From contig JBPPLQ010000001.1 of the NCBI GenBank assembly GCA_051307355.1, positions 186,001-250,000 on the forward strand: a DNA stretch of 64,000 nucleotides. Direction: 5' to 3'. The notes under the pieces were generated by a model, which was given only the letters and a program-made list of their open reading frames with translations, made no database searches and had not been told where the DNA came from. Positions 35,367-44,166 of this stretch are shown piece by piece. The position numbers and the translations under genes were made by a program. How positions within the stretch are numbered: the first letter of the stretch is position 1; each line of letters begins with the position of its first letter. Origin of the DNA: Makana argininalis_D. Its GTDB lineage: Bacteria > Pseudomonadota > Gammaproteobacteria > Enterobacterales > Enterobacteriaceae.

Positions 35367-36164
35367 TTAATATTTTAATTTTGAAACTTCAAAAGGTAAT
35401 ATTTCATCTTTTCTTAAAGTTAAAATTTCACATCCATTTTTATTTACAACAATTGTATGTTCATATTGTGCAGATATTTTATTATCTGAAGTTTTTACTG
35501 TCCATCCATCTTTCATTAAATTAACTTTATTACTTCCTAAATTTATCATTGGTTCAATTGTAAAAACCATGCTATTTTTCAAATAAATACTATTTTCATT
35601 AGAATTAAAGTGTAATATCTGAGGATATTCATGAAAAGAATTGCCTATTCCATGACCACAATATTCACGAACCACAGAAAATTTTTTAGATTCAACGAAA
35701 TTTTGAATTTTTTTTCCAATTTCTTTAATTTGTATTCCAGGTTTAATAATTAACATTGCAATATAAAGACTATCTCTAGCTATTTTACATAATTTTTTTG
35801 TAATTTCAGAAATCTTTCCTACAAAAAACATTTTAGATGTATCTCCATAAAATCCATCTTTTAATAAAGCAATATCTATGTTTAAAATATCACCATCTTT
35901 TAAAAATTTATTATAATTTGGTATTCCATGACATACTACTTCATTTACAGAAATACAAACAGATTTTGGAAAACCATTATATCCTAAAGAAGCAGATTTT
36001 ACATTTAAATTTTTAGTTATATATTGATAACATAAATCATCAATCTCTCCTGTACTTATACCAGGTTTAATGTAAGGTTCAATAAATTCTAGTACTTTAG
36101 CTGATAATCTTCCAACAATTCTTAAATTATTAATTTCATTGAGATTTTTTATACAAATATTCAT
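35367..36164 (-). CDS. map: Methionine aminopeptidase, type I
   Basis: Removes the initiator Met from nascent proteins. 265 residues (E. coli 264). Seen: the five metal ligands in NIDIALLKDGFYGDTSK (two Asp), CGHGIGNSFHEYP (His), FTIEPMIN (Glu) and QYEHTIVV (Glu). AGGATTAATAA before the ATG. Divergent from rpsB as in E. coli; the shared upstream region is a 45-bp inverted repeat. Confidence 0.97.
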   Translation of the reverse strand: MNICIKNLNEINNLRIVGRLSAKVLEFIEPYIKPGISTGEIDDLCYQYITKNLNVKSASLGYNGFPKSVCISVNEVVCHGIPNYNKFLKDGDILNIDIALLKDGFYGDTSKMFFVGKISEITKKLCKIARDSLYIAMLIIKPGIQIKEIGKKIQNFVESKKFSVVREYCGHGIGNSFHEYPQILHFNSNENSIYLKNSMVFTIEPMINLGSNKVNLMKDGWTVKTSDNKISAQYEHTIVVNKNGCEILTLRKDEILPFEVSKLKY

Positions 36165-36185
36165 TTATTAATCCTAATTTAGATA

Positions 36186-36276
36186 TTTTAAAATAAAATT
36201 ATTATATAAATAATAACATATATATATTTTAAAAATATATATATGTTATTATTTATATAATAATTTTATTTTAAAA
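36186..36276. promoter_or_regulatory. Perfect 45-bp inverted repeat giving mirror-image promoters to map and rpsB
   Basis: Arms 36186-36230 and 36232-36276 are exact reverse complements with one base between. Each arm has a consensus TATAAT: 36256-36261 on plus, toward rpsB (33 bases before its ATG), and 36206-36201 on minus, toward map (36 bases before its ATG). I see no TTGACA at the right distance. Only 129 bp separate the genes, so the palindrome is nearly the whole intergenic region. Confidence 0.75.
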
Positions 36277-36293
36277 ATAAAAAGAGGTTTATT

Positions 36294-36986
36294 ATGTCTA
36301 ATATTTCAATTCATGAAATGATACATGCAGGTGTTCATTTTGGACACCAAACTCGTTATTGGAATCCAAAAATGAAACCCTTTATATTTGGTGCTCGTAA
36401 TAAAGTTCATATAATAAATTTAGAAAAAACTATATTAATGTTTAATAAAGCTTTATCAGAAATTAATATTTTATCATCTAAAAAAAAAAAAATATTATTA
36501 ATAGGTACTAAAAAAGCAGCAAGAACTGCAATCAAAGATACAGCAATTAAATGTGGTCAATTTTTTGTTAATCATAGATGGTTGGGAGGTATGTTAACAA
36601 ATTGGAAAACTGTGCGTAATTCAATTAAAAATTTAAAAAATTTAGAAAATCAATTAAATGATGGTACTTTTAAAAATTTATCAAAAAAAGAAATATTAAT
36701 AAGAACTAGAAAATTAAATAAATTAGAAAATAGTTTAGGTGGAATAAAAAATATGAATGGTCTTCCTGATGCTATTTTTGTTATAGATGCAAAACATGAA
36801 AGTATTGCTATTAAAGAAGCTTTAAATATAAATATTCCAATATTTTCTATTGTAGATACTAATTCTAATCCTGAAGGTATTGATTTTATTATTCCTGGTA
36901 ATGATGATTCTAAACGTGCAATAAATCTTTATTTAATTGCATTATCTAACGCTATGCAAAATATTGAAAATAAAAATATTATATAA
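36294..36986 (+). CDS. rpsB: 30S ribosomal protein S2
   Basis: Joins the small subunit late and anchors S1. 230 residues (E. coli 241). Seen: MIHAGVHFGHQTRYWNPKMKPFIFG, INLEKT, VNHRWLGGMLTNWKT, and FVIDAKHESIAIKEA, DTNSNPEGIDFIIPGNDDSKRAI. AAAGAGG precedes the ATG. The C-terminal tail is shorter. First gene of rpsB-tsf-frr. The E. coli S2-binding leader (about 160 nt) cannot fit the short leader here. Confidence 0.98.
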   Translation: MSNISIHEMIHAGVHFGHQTRYWNPKMKPFIFGARNKVHIINLEKTILMFNKALSEINILSSKKKKILLIGTKKAARTAIKDTAIKCGQFFVNHRWLGGMLTNWKTVRNSIKNLKNLENQLNDGTFKNLSKKEILIRTRKLNKLENSLGGIKNMNGLPDAIFVIDAKHESIAIKEALNINIPIFSIVDTNSNPEGIDFIIPGNDDSKRAINLYLIALSNAMQNIENKNII

Positions 36987-37116
36987 ATTTGATATATATA
37001 ATTAAAATTAACATTAATTTTAATAAATATAATTTTAATTATAAGTAATTGATATATATAAAATGTATATATTTTAATATAAATTGTTAAATAAAATTAA
37101 AATAAGGATAATAAAT

Positions 37117-37908
37117 ATGAATAATATTACTATTAATGATATAAAAAAATTACGTAAATTAACTGGCATTGGTATTTTAGAATGTAAAAATTCTCTTATT
37201 AAAACCAAAGGAAATATAAAATTAGCTATTAATTTAATGCGTACATATGGAAAAAAAATATCAATTAAAAAAACAAATAATAAAACTTCATATGGTATAA
37301 TTTTAATTAAAAAATCTGAAAAAAAAAAAATTTTAGTTATGTTGGAAATAAAATGTGAAACAGATTTTGTATCAAAAAATATTAAATTTAAATCATTTGG
37401 AAAAGAAATTATAAATTATGTTTTAAATAAAAATATATATGATATAAATTTAATAAATATTAAATTTAAATTAAAACGTGAATATTTAATATCTAAAATA
37501 TGTGAAAATATAAAAATTGAAAAATTAAGTTATTTAAAAGGGGAGAGTACAGGATTTTATTTACATAGATCACGAATTGGTGTTATTATATCATCAACAA
37601 AATTTAAAACAAATTTTTTAAATAAAATTGCTATGCATATAGTAGCATGTAAACCAAAATATATAAATTCAATAGATATACCAAAGAATTTATTAAATGA
37701 TGAACAAAATATACAAATGGAAATTGCAATTACTTCTGGAAAAACATATAAAATATCAAAAAAAATAGTTACTGGAAGGATGAATAAATTTATACAAGAA
37801 ATTACATTAAATAATCAAGAATTTATTATTGATAATAAAAAAACAATAAATCAAATTTTATCATTAAATAAAACTAAAATAAATAATTTTATTTTATTTG
37901 AAATATAA
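37117..37908 (+). CDS. tsf: Elongation factor Ts
   Basis: Nucleotide exchange factor of EF-Tu. About 263 residues from ATG 37117 (E. coli 283); AAGGATAATAAAT precedes it, and MNNITINDIKKLRKLTGIGILECKNSL fits the family start, so I reject the longer TTG frame from 37084. Seen: the N-terminal UBA-like domain, KCETDFVSKN (family TDFV motif), HIAMHIVACKPKYI-type segment and GRMNKFIQE. The C-terminal module is shortened. In E. coli pyrH follows; here frr does, 38 bases on. Confidence 0.95.
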   Translation: MNNITINDIKKLRKLTGIGILECKNSLIKTKGNIKLAINLMRTYGKKISIKKTNNKTSYGIILIKKSEKKKILVMLEIKCETDFVSKNIKFKSFGKEIINYVLNKNIYDINLINIKFKLKREYLISKICENIKIEKLSYLKGESTGFYLHRSRIGVIISSTKFKTNFLNKIAMHIVACKPKYINSIDIPKNLLNDEQNIQMEIAITSGKTYKISKKIVTGRMNKFIQEITLNNQEFIIDNKKTINQILSLNKTKINNFILFEI

Positions 37909-37946
37909 ATAAATATTTTATTTAATTAAAATAAAAGGTTATATTA

Positions 37947-38507
37947 ATGATTAATAAAATTAATGATAACATTAATAAAAAAATGAATAAATGTATTGAT
38001 TCATTCAAAATTAAATTAAACGAAATAAGAACAAGTAGAGCATCTCCTGATTTTTTAAAAAAAATAAAAGTTAAATGTTATGGAAATACTTATAATTTAG
38101 ATAAATTATCCAATATTAATACTGAAAGTTATAATTCTCTTTCTATTAATGTATTTGATATTAAATTATTAAAATTAATAAAAAAATCTATTTTATCTGC
38201 AAATTTAGGTTTGAATCCAATTTTATTAAATAATAAAATTAAAGTTCATATACCTAAAATTAACGAAAATAGAAGAAAAGAACTAATAAAATTAGTTAAA
38301 AACTATTCAGAAATTAATAAAATTTCAATAAGAAATATAAGAAGATATTATAAAGTAAAAATTAAAACTTTATTAAAAGAGAAAAAAATTTGTAAAGATG
38401 ATAATGATAAATTACAAAAAGAAATACAAAAAAAAACAGATTTTTATATTAAAAAAATTAAAATTTTATTTTTAAATAAAAAAAATTTATTATTAAAATT
38501 TATATAA
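37947..38507 (+). CDS. frr: Ribosome recycling factor
   Basis: Splits post-termination ribosomes with EF-G. 186 residues (E. coli 185). Seen: MNKCIDSFKIKLNEIRTSRASPDFL, VKCYGNTYNLDKLSNI, and IPKINENRRKELIKLVKNYSE; the three-helix bundle pattern is intact with extra lysines. AAAAGG before the ATG. Follows tsf directly, pyrH being deleted from the operon. Confidence 0.96.
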   Translation: MINKINDNINKKMNKCIDSFKIKLNEIRTSRASPDFLKKIKVKCYGNTYNLDKLSNINTESYNSLSINVFDIKLLKLIKKSILSANLGLNPILLNNKIKVHIPKINENRRKELIKLVKNYSEINKISIRNIRRYYKVKIKTLLKEKKICKDDNDKLQKEIQKKTDFYIKKIKILFLNKKNLLLKFI

Positions 38508-38615
38508 AAAAAATTTAAACATTATATTTTATATTTAAAATATTTTATTTAAAAATAAAATTTTAATTTTTTTAATATGAAATTAATTAACTTATAATTA
38601 AAATGGATTTTATTT

Positions 38616-41600
38616 ATGTCAGAGCCTAAATTTGTTCATTTAAGAGTACATAGCGATCATTCTATGATAGATGGAATTATTAAAATTGATCATTTAATTA
38701 AAAAAGTAGTTAATTTAAATATGGCATCAATTGCTATTACAGATTTTTCTAATTTATGTGGCTTAATTAAATTTTATATAGCAGCTTATACATCAGGTAT
38801 AAAACCAATAATTGGAGTTGATATTTTAATATATAATAATATTTTAGAAAATGAAATATCAGAATTAACTATTTTAGCACTAAATAATACTGGTTATAAA
38901 AATTTAATATCTATGATTTCTGATTCTTATAAAAATGGATATAATATTACTGGTCCTTTAATAACTCAAGAATTACTTATTAAATACAATGAAGGTTTAA
39001 TTTTAATTTCAGGTGCTAAAAATGGTGATTTAGGAAAATGTATTATTAGAAATAATTTATCAAATATTAAAAAATGTTTATCATTTTATAATAAATATTT
39101 TTTAAATAGATATTATATAGAACTTATAAGAACTAATAGAAATAATGAAGAATATTATATATCTTTAGCTATAAATTTATCTAAAAGATATGGACTTCCA
39201 TTAGTAGCCACAAATGATGTTCGTTTTATTAAAAAATCACATTTTGAAGTTCATAAAATAAGAGTTGCTATAAATAAAGGTATTACAATAAAAGAATATG
39301 AATTATTAAATAATTATAGTTCTGAACAATATATTAAAAGCCAAGAAGAAATGTTACAATTATTTTCTGATATTCCAGAATCTTTAATTAATACTGTAGA
39401 AATTGCTAAAAGATGTAATGTGACAATTAAATTAGGTCAATATTACTTACCAAGTTTCAAAAAAAATCATATTTCTAATAAAAATTATCTTATTTCGTGT
39501 GCAAAAAATGGTCTTAATAATAGATTATTAACTATATTTCCTGAAAAAAAAGAAAGATATAAACAAAAAATCAATTATCAAAAAAGATTAAAATCAGAAC
39601 TAGATATAATTAATAAAATGAAATTTGCAAGTTATTTTCTTATTGTAATGGAATTTATCAAATGGGCAAAAAGTAATAATATACCTGTAGGGCCGGGTAG
39701 AGGATCAGGTGCAGGATCTCTTGTGGCTTATGCTTTAAATATAACTGATATTAATCCTATTAATTTTGGTTTATTATTTGAAAGATTTTTAAATCCAGAA
39801 AGAATATCTATGCCTGATTTTGATATAGATTTTTGTATGGAAAAAAGAGATAAAGTAATAGATCATGTATTATTTAAATATGGTAAAGATTATGTTTCTC
39901 AAATTATAACTTTTGGAACAATGACTGCTAAAGCAGTAATAAAAGATGTTGGTAGAGTATTAGGTCATTCGTATTCTTTTGTTAATAAAATATCTAAATT
40001 AATTCCTAATGATTATGGAATAAATATTAAAAATTCATTAATTAAATCACATAAATTAAAATTAATGTATGATAATAACGAAGAAATAAAAATATTAATA
40101 AATATGGCACAAAAATTAGAAGGAACAATACGTAATTTTGGAAAACATGCTGGAGGAGTAATTATTTCACCATCCAAAATTACTGATTTTTCTCCTATTT
40201 ATTGTGATCCTGATGGTAAAAATATTATTACACAATTCGATAAAGATGATATAGAATCTATTGGATTAGTAAAATTCGATTTTTTAGGATTGCGTACTTT
40301 AACTGTAATTCATAAAACATTATTAATATTAAATTCTGTTCGCTTAAATAAAAAATTAAAACCAATTAAATTAAAACATATTAATTTAAATGATAAAAAA
40401 ATTTATAATATGTTAAAAAAATCAGAAACTACTGCAATATTTCAATTAGAATCGAGAGGAATGAAAGATCTTATAAAACGTCTTAAACCAGACTGTTTTG
40501 AAGATATAATAGCATTAGTAGCACTTTTTAGACCTGGACCTTTACAATCAGGAATGGTAGAAAAATTTATATCTCGTAAGCATGGAAGAGAAAAAATATT
40601 TTATCCAGATAAAAAATGGCAACATAATTCGCTTAAAAGTATTTTACATACTACTTATGGTGTAATTTTATATCAAGAACAAGTAATGAAAATTGCTCAA
40701 ATATTAGCAGGTTATACATTAGAACAATCTGATATCCTTAGAATAGCAATGGGAAAAAAAAAAAAAAATGAAATGTATAAGCAACGTTATTTTTTCAAAA
40801 AAGGATCTATTAAAAATGGCATAAATTCTAAATTATCTATGAAAATTTTCGATATTTTAGAAAAGTTTTCAAGTTATGGATTTAATAAATCACATTCGGC
40901 AGCATATGCGTTAATAACTTATCAGACTTTATGGTTAAAAACTTATTTTCCTTCTGAATTTTTATCTTCTGTTATGACATCTGATATTGATAATACAGAA
41001 AAAATAGTAGAAATTGTTCAAGAGTGTTTAAGAATAGGGATTAAAATTTTACCACCTAATATAAACATTAGTGAATATAATTTTACTGTAAATAAATTTG
41101 GTAACATAATATATGGCATTGGTGCTATCAAAGGAATTGGAAAAAATACTGTTGATTTAATTATAAATTCACGTAATAAAAATGGTAAATTTTTAGGAAT
41201 TTTTGATTTATGTTCCAGATTAGATATTAAAAAAATAAACAAAAATATATTAGAAAAATTGATTTTTTCAGGATCTTTAGATTGTTTTGGAATAAGTAGA
41301 TATATATTAATAAATTTAATTAATTATTTAGTTAAAGCTTCAAATCAACATATAAAAAATAATTTTACAGGTCAAGTAGATATGTTTGGTATTTTATATA
41401 ATAATTCAACATATATAAATAAATTATATAAATGTTTAAATAAAAATAATATACAAATAGTTCTTGATGGTGAAATAAAAACTTTAGGTTTTTATTTAAC
41501 AAGTCATCCAATAATGAATTATTTAAAAGAAATTAAATATTTTAAAAAAATTACATATATTAAAAATATTAAAGAAATTAATACAAATAATATAATTAAA

Positions 41601-42095
41601 ACAATAGGCTTAGTTACTTTTTATAAAGAAAAAAAAACAAAAAATGGAAATATTATAGGTATATGTATAATAGATGATAGATCTATACGTTTAGAATTAA
41701 TTTTATTTGAAAATATTGTAAAAAAATATTCTAATTTAATAGAAAAAAATAAAATGATTTTAGCTACAGGTAAAATTTTTTATGATAATTTTAATTATAA
41801 ATTTAAAATGAATGTTTATAAAATAAATGATATTAACAAAGAACGCGAAAAAAATGCTAAAAGATTAACAATATTAATAGAAAATATAAAATTTAGTAAA
41901 AAATTATTATTTAAAATCAAATCATATATAAGACCATATTTATTAGGTTCTATTCCACTATATTTTTACTATAAAAACAATAAACAATACAATTGTTGTA
42001 ATTTTTTAAATAAATATAAAGTAAAACCTACAAATACTCTTTTAAACAATTTTAAAAAAATTTTTGGTGATGAAAATGTAAATATAGAATATTAA
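38616..42095 (+). CDS. dnaE: DNA polymerase III alpha subunit
   Basis: Replicative polymerase. 1159 residues, E. coli length 1160. Seen: PHP domain at the N-terminus (FVHLRVHSDHSMIDG), palm with MPDFDIDFCMEKRD (two catalytic Asp near 402-404), VKFDFLGLRTLT with the third Asp, PGRGSGAGSLVAYAL, YGFNKSHSAAYALITYQT, a helix-hairpin-helix and OB fold. The fingers are well conserved; the C-terminal 150 residues are divergent. A run of 15 A (40754-40768) encodes GKKKKNE. Neighbours holB downstream. Confidence 0.98.
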   Translation: MSEPKFVHLRVHSDHSMIDGIIKIDHLIKKVVNLNMASIAITDFSNLCGLIKFYIAAYTSGIKPIIGVDILIYNNILENEISELTILALNNTGYKNLISMISDSYKNGYNITGPLITQELLIKYNEGLILISGAKNGDLGKCIIRNNLSNIKKCLSFYNKYFLNRYYIELIRTNRNNEEYYISLAINLSKRYGLPLVATNDVRFIKKSHFEVHKIRVAINKGITIKEYELLNNYSSEQYIKSQEEMLQLFSDIPESLINTVEIAKRCNVTIKLGQYYLPSFKKNHISNKNYLISCAKNGLNNRLLTIFPEKKERYKQKINYQKRLKSELDIINKMKFASYFLIVMEFIKWAKSNNIPVGPGRGSGAGSLVAYALNITDINPINFGLLFERFLNPERISMPDFDIDFCMEKRDKVIDHVLFKYGKDYVSQIITFGTMTAKAVIKDVGRVLGHSYSFVNKISKLIPNDYGINIKNSLIKSHKLKLMYDNNEEIKILINMAQKLEGTIRNFGKHAGGVIISPSKITDFSPIYCDPDGKNIITQFDKDDIESIGLVKFDFLGLRTLTVIHKTLLILNSVRLNKKLKPIKLKHINLNDKKIYNMLKKSETTAIFQLESRGMKDLIKRLKPDCFEDIIALVALFRPGPLQSGMVEKFISRKHGREKIFYPDKKWQHNSLKSILHTTYGVILYQEQVMKIAQILAGYTLEQSDILRIAMGKKKKNEMYKQRYFFKKGSIKNGINSKLSMKIFDILEKFSSYGFNKSHSAAYALITYQTLWLKTYFPSEFLSSVMTSDIDNTEKIVEIVQECLRIGIKILPPNINISEYNFTVNKFGNIIYGIGAIKGIGKNTVDLIINSRNKNGKFLGIFDLCSRLDIKKINKNILEKLIFSGSLDCFGISRYILINLINYLVKASNQHIKNNFTGQVDMFGILYNNSTYINKLYKCLNKNNIQIVLDGEIKTLGFYLTSHPIMNYLKEIKYFKKITYIKNIKEINTNNIIKTIGLVTFYKEKKTKNGNIIGICIIDDRSIRLELILFENIVKKYSNLIEKNKMILATGKIFYDNFNYKFKMNVYKINDINKEREKNAKRLTILIENIKFSKKLLFKIKSYIRPYLLGSIPLYFYYKNNKQYNCCNFLNKYKVKPTNTLLNNFKKIFGDENVNIEY

Positions 42096-42178
42096 TTAAA
42101 AACAATTATTTTAAAAAATTAAAAATAAATAGTATTTATATATTTAATTAAATTAATTTAAATTAAAAAAATTACACT

Positions 42179-43156
42179 ATGAAATGGTATTTCTGGTTAA
42201 ATAAATATTATAGAAATATAATAAATTTTTATAAAAAAGAATTTTATAATCATTCTTTAATAATACATAGTAATTTTACAAATGGAAAAAAATCACTATG
42301 TTATGCTGTTATTCGTTGGTTAATGTGTCATAAACCATATAAGAAAAGAATTTGTGGATATTGTCAAGGTTGTAATCTTATGTTATCTAATAATCATCCT
42401 GATTATTATAAATTAGATTTTAAAAAAAATATTGGTATAGATGATATTAGATTAATACATGAAAATATATATATTAAATCTAGACAAAATGGTACAAAAG
42501 TCATATTAATCAATAATGCATCACTATTAACAGAACAAGCATCTAATGCTTTGTTAAAAATATTAGAAGAGCCGCCAAAAGATACTTATTTTATTATTTC
42601 ATGTAAGTATTTATTTAAATTACCTAAAACTTTATTAAGTAGATGTATATGTTTTAATATTAATAAAATAAATGAAAAAAATGCTTTACAATGGTTAAAA
42701 AAAAAATATAAAAAATTAAATAAAATTACTATTGTTACAGCTTTAAGAATATGTAATGGTTATCCATTAAAAGCTAAATGCTTATTAAAAAAAAAAAAAT
42801 GGATTGAAAGACAAACTTTATGTAATTTATTAAATAATGCTATTATAACTAATGATTTCATATCTTTGTTACCACAATTAATTAATTATTCTGATAATAG
42901 AACAATATTGTGGTTTATTAGTTTTATTGTAGATGCTATTAAATATAATTTAAATTTAAAAAAATTTATATCAAATATAGATAAGTTATATATAATAATA
43001 AATTTAAACAAAAAATTTAATTTTAATATACTTTTATATCAATATAAAATTTTATTAAAATTTTTTATAAATTTAAATAATATCAATAATATTAATAAAG
43101 AAATTTTAATATTCAGAATTCTTATTAAAATTGAAAATAATTTTTTTATTTTTTAA
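42179..43156 (+). CDS. holB: DNA polymerase III delta-prime subunit
   Basis: Stator of the clamp loader with DnaX. 325 residues (E. coli 334). Seen: zinc module CHKPYKKRICGYCQGC (two of the Cys pairs), HPDYYKL, LLTEQASNALLKILEEPP, and the arginine-finger SRC motif in LLSRCICF. As in other delta-prime proteins the P-loop is not functional. The sequence after residue 200 is divergent but keeps RQTLCNLL and IDAIK. Lies 83 bases after dnaE; holA is outside the window. Confidence 0.93.
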   Translation: MKWYFWLNKYYRNIINFYKKEFYNHSLIIHSNFTNGKKSLCYAVIRWLMCHKPYKKRICGYCQGCNLMLSNNHPDYYKLDFKKNIGIDDIRLIHENIYIKSRQNGTKVILINNASLLTEQASNALLKILEEPPKDTYFIISCKYLFKLPKTLLSRCICFNINKINEKNALQWLKKKYKKLNKITIVTALRICNGYPLKAKCLLKKKKWIERQTLCNLLNNAIITNDFISLLPQLINYSDNRTILWFISFIVDAIKYNLNLKKFISNIDKLYIIINLNKKFNFNILLYQYKILLKFFINLNNINNINKEILIFRILIKIENNFFIF

Positions 43157-43247
43157 AAATTAATATTCTTTTTATTTTAAATTAATTTTAATTATATAAT
43201 TCAATTAATAATTTAATTTTAATTATTAAAATCAATTTAAAATAAAA

Positions 43248-43727
43248 ATGAAAAATAAAAAAAAAGAATATTTCATTATTTCAAAAAATAAAAAAATTTA
43301 TTATAAATATAAAATTGAAAAAAAAATAGAAGCATCTTTATCTCTAAAAGGATGGGAAGTAAAATCAATTAAATCTGGAAAAATTGATATAAGTAATAGT
43401 TATATTTCTATTAATAATAAAGAAGCTTATCTTGTTGGTGCTGTATTTCAACCCTTAAATAATGTTTCTTTAATTAATAAAGATGATAATAAAAGAATTA
43501 AAAAAGTTTTGTTAAATAAATTTGAAATAAATCAACTTTTATATAAAATTAAAAAAGAACATTGTACTATAGTTGTATTATCTTTATATTTGAAAAAATC
43601 AATTATTAAAATGAAAATTGGAATAGCTAAAGGAAAAAAAACATATGATAAAAGAAATTGTACTAAAAAAAGAGAGTGGAAGATTAATAAATCTAGAATT
43701 ATTAAAATTAATAAAAAATATAATTGA
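43248..43727 (+). CDS. smpB: SsrA-binding protein SmpB
   Basis: Brings tmRNA to stalled ribosomes. 159 residues (E. coli 160). Seen: YKIEKKIEASLSLKGWEVKSIKSGKIDISNSY, a beta-barrel core, and a basic C-terminal tail GKKTYDKRNCTKKREWKINKSRI. The stop is TGA (43725-43727), the only non-TAA stop I find in the window, and its bases form part of the -35 box of ssrA, which follows at once. Confidence 0.96.
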   Translation: MKNKKKEYFIISKNKKIYYKYKIEKKIEASLSLKGWEVKSIKSGKIDISNSYISINNKEAYLVGAVFQPLNNVSLINKDDNKRIKKVLLNKFEINQLLYKIKKEHCTIVVLSLYLKKSIIKMKIGIAKGKKTYDKRNCTKKREWKINKSRIIKINKKYN

Positions 43728-43752
43728 TATTTATTATAATATATATTATATT
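43724..43752 (+). promoter_or_regulatory. Promoter of ssrA, -35 box overlapping the smpB stop
   Basis: TTGATA (43724-43729), 17-base spacer, TATATT (43747-43752), five bases before the mature 5' G of tmRNA. The TGA stop of smpB lies inside the -35 hexamer. Confidence 0.65.
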
Positions 43753-43757
43753 ATATA

Positions 43758-44136
43758 GGGGCTGATTATTGGATTCGACGAAATTTTATATTTTTTAATT
43801 TGCATGTCGAGAGATAAAGTAACTCGTTAAAACTAATTAAAATAAATGCAAAAGAAAAATTCACAGAATATGTTGCTTTGGCGGCTTAATTCAGAAAACA
43901 AAAACTGAGTATTCCCTCATTATTCATTTTATCTCTTTAATAGAATAAAAGAGGTCATTAATAAGAGATATAACTTTTAATATTTTTATATTTTTAATAA
44001 AAGTATTATTTTTACAAAAATATAAATTCTTATAATTTGTGTCTGTCCTTATTTTAAGATATAAAAAGACAGTACTAAACATGTAGATATTAAAAAAAAT
44101 AAATTTCGGACGCGGGTTCAAATCCCGCCAGCTCCA
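43758..44136 (+). ncRNA. ssrA: tmRNA (tag AKEKFTEYVALAA)
   Basis: Rescues stalled ribosomes. 5' end GGGGCTGATTATTGGATTCGACG and 3' end CGGACGCGGGTTCAAATCCC-GCCAGCTCCA form the tRNA-like domain, with G3-U70 for AlaRS recognition. The tag frame runs from GCA 43848 to TAA 43887-43889 and encodes 13 residues, AKEKFTEYVALAA, against ANDENYALAA in E. coli; the terminal ALAA protease signal is kept. The pseudoknot region is A/T-rich. No CCA encoded. Follows smpB as in E. coli. Confidence 0.95.
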
Positions 44137-44166
44137 AAAATATTTACTATTAATGATGTTATAAAA

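Noticed and set aside
36987..37116. Two copies of TTGATATATATA in the rpsB-tsf spacer as paired promoters
   Set aside because: The copies lack properly spaced -10 partners distinguishable from background A/T; also near a TTAAAATTA/TAATTTTAA stem that could be an attenuator, but evidence is thin.
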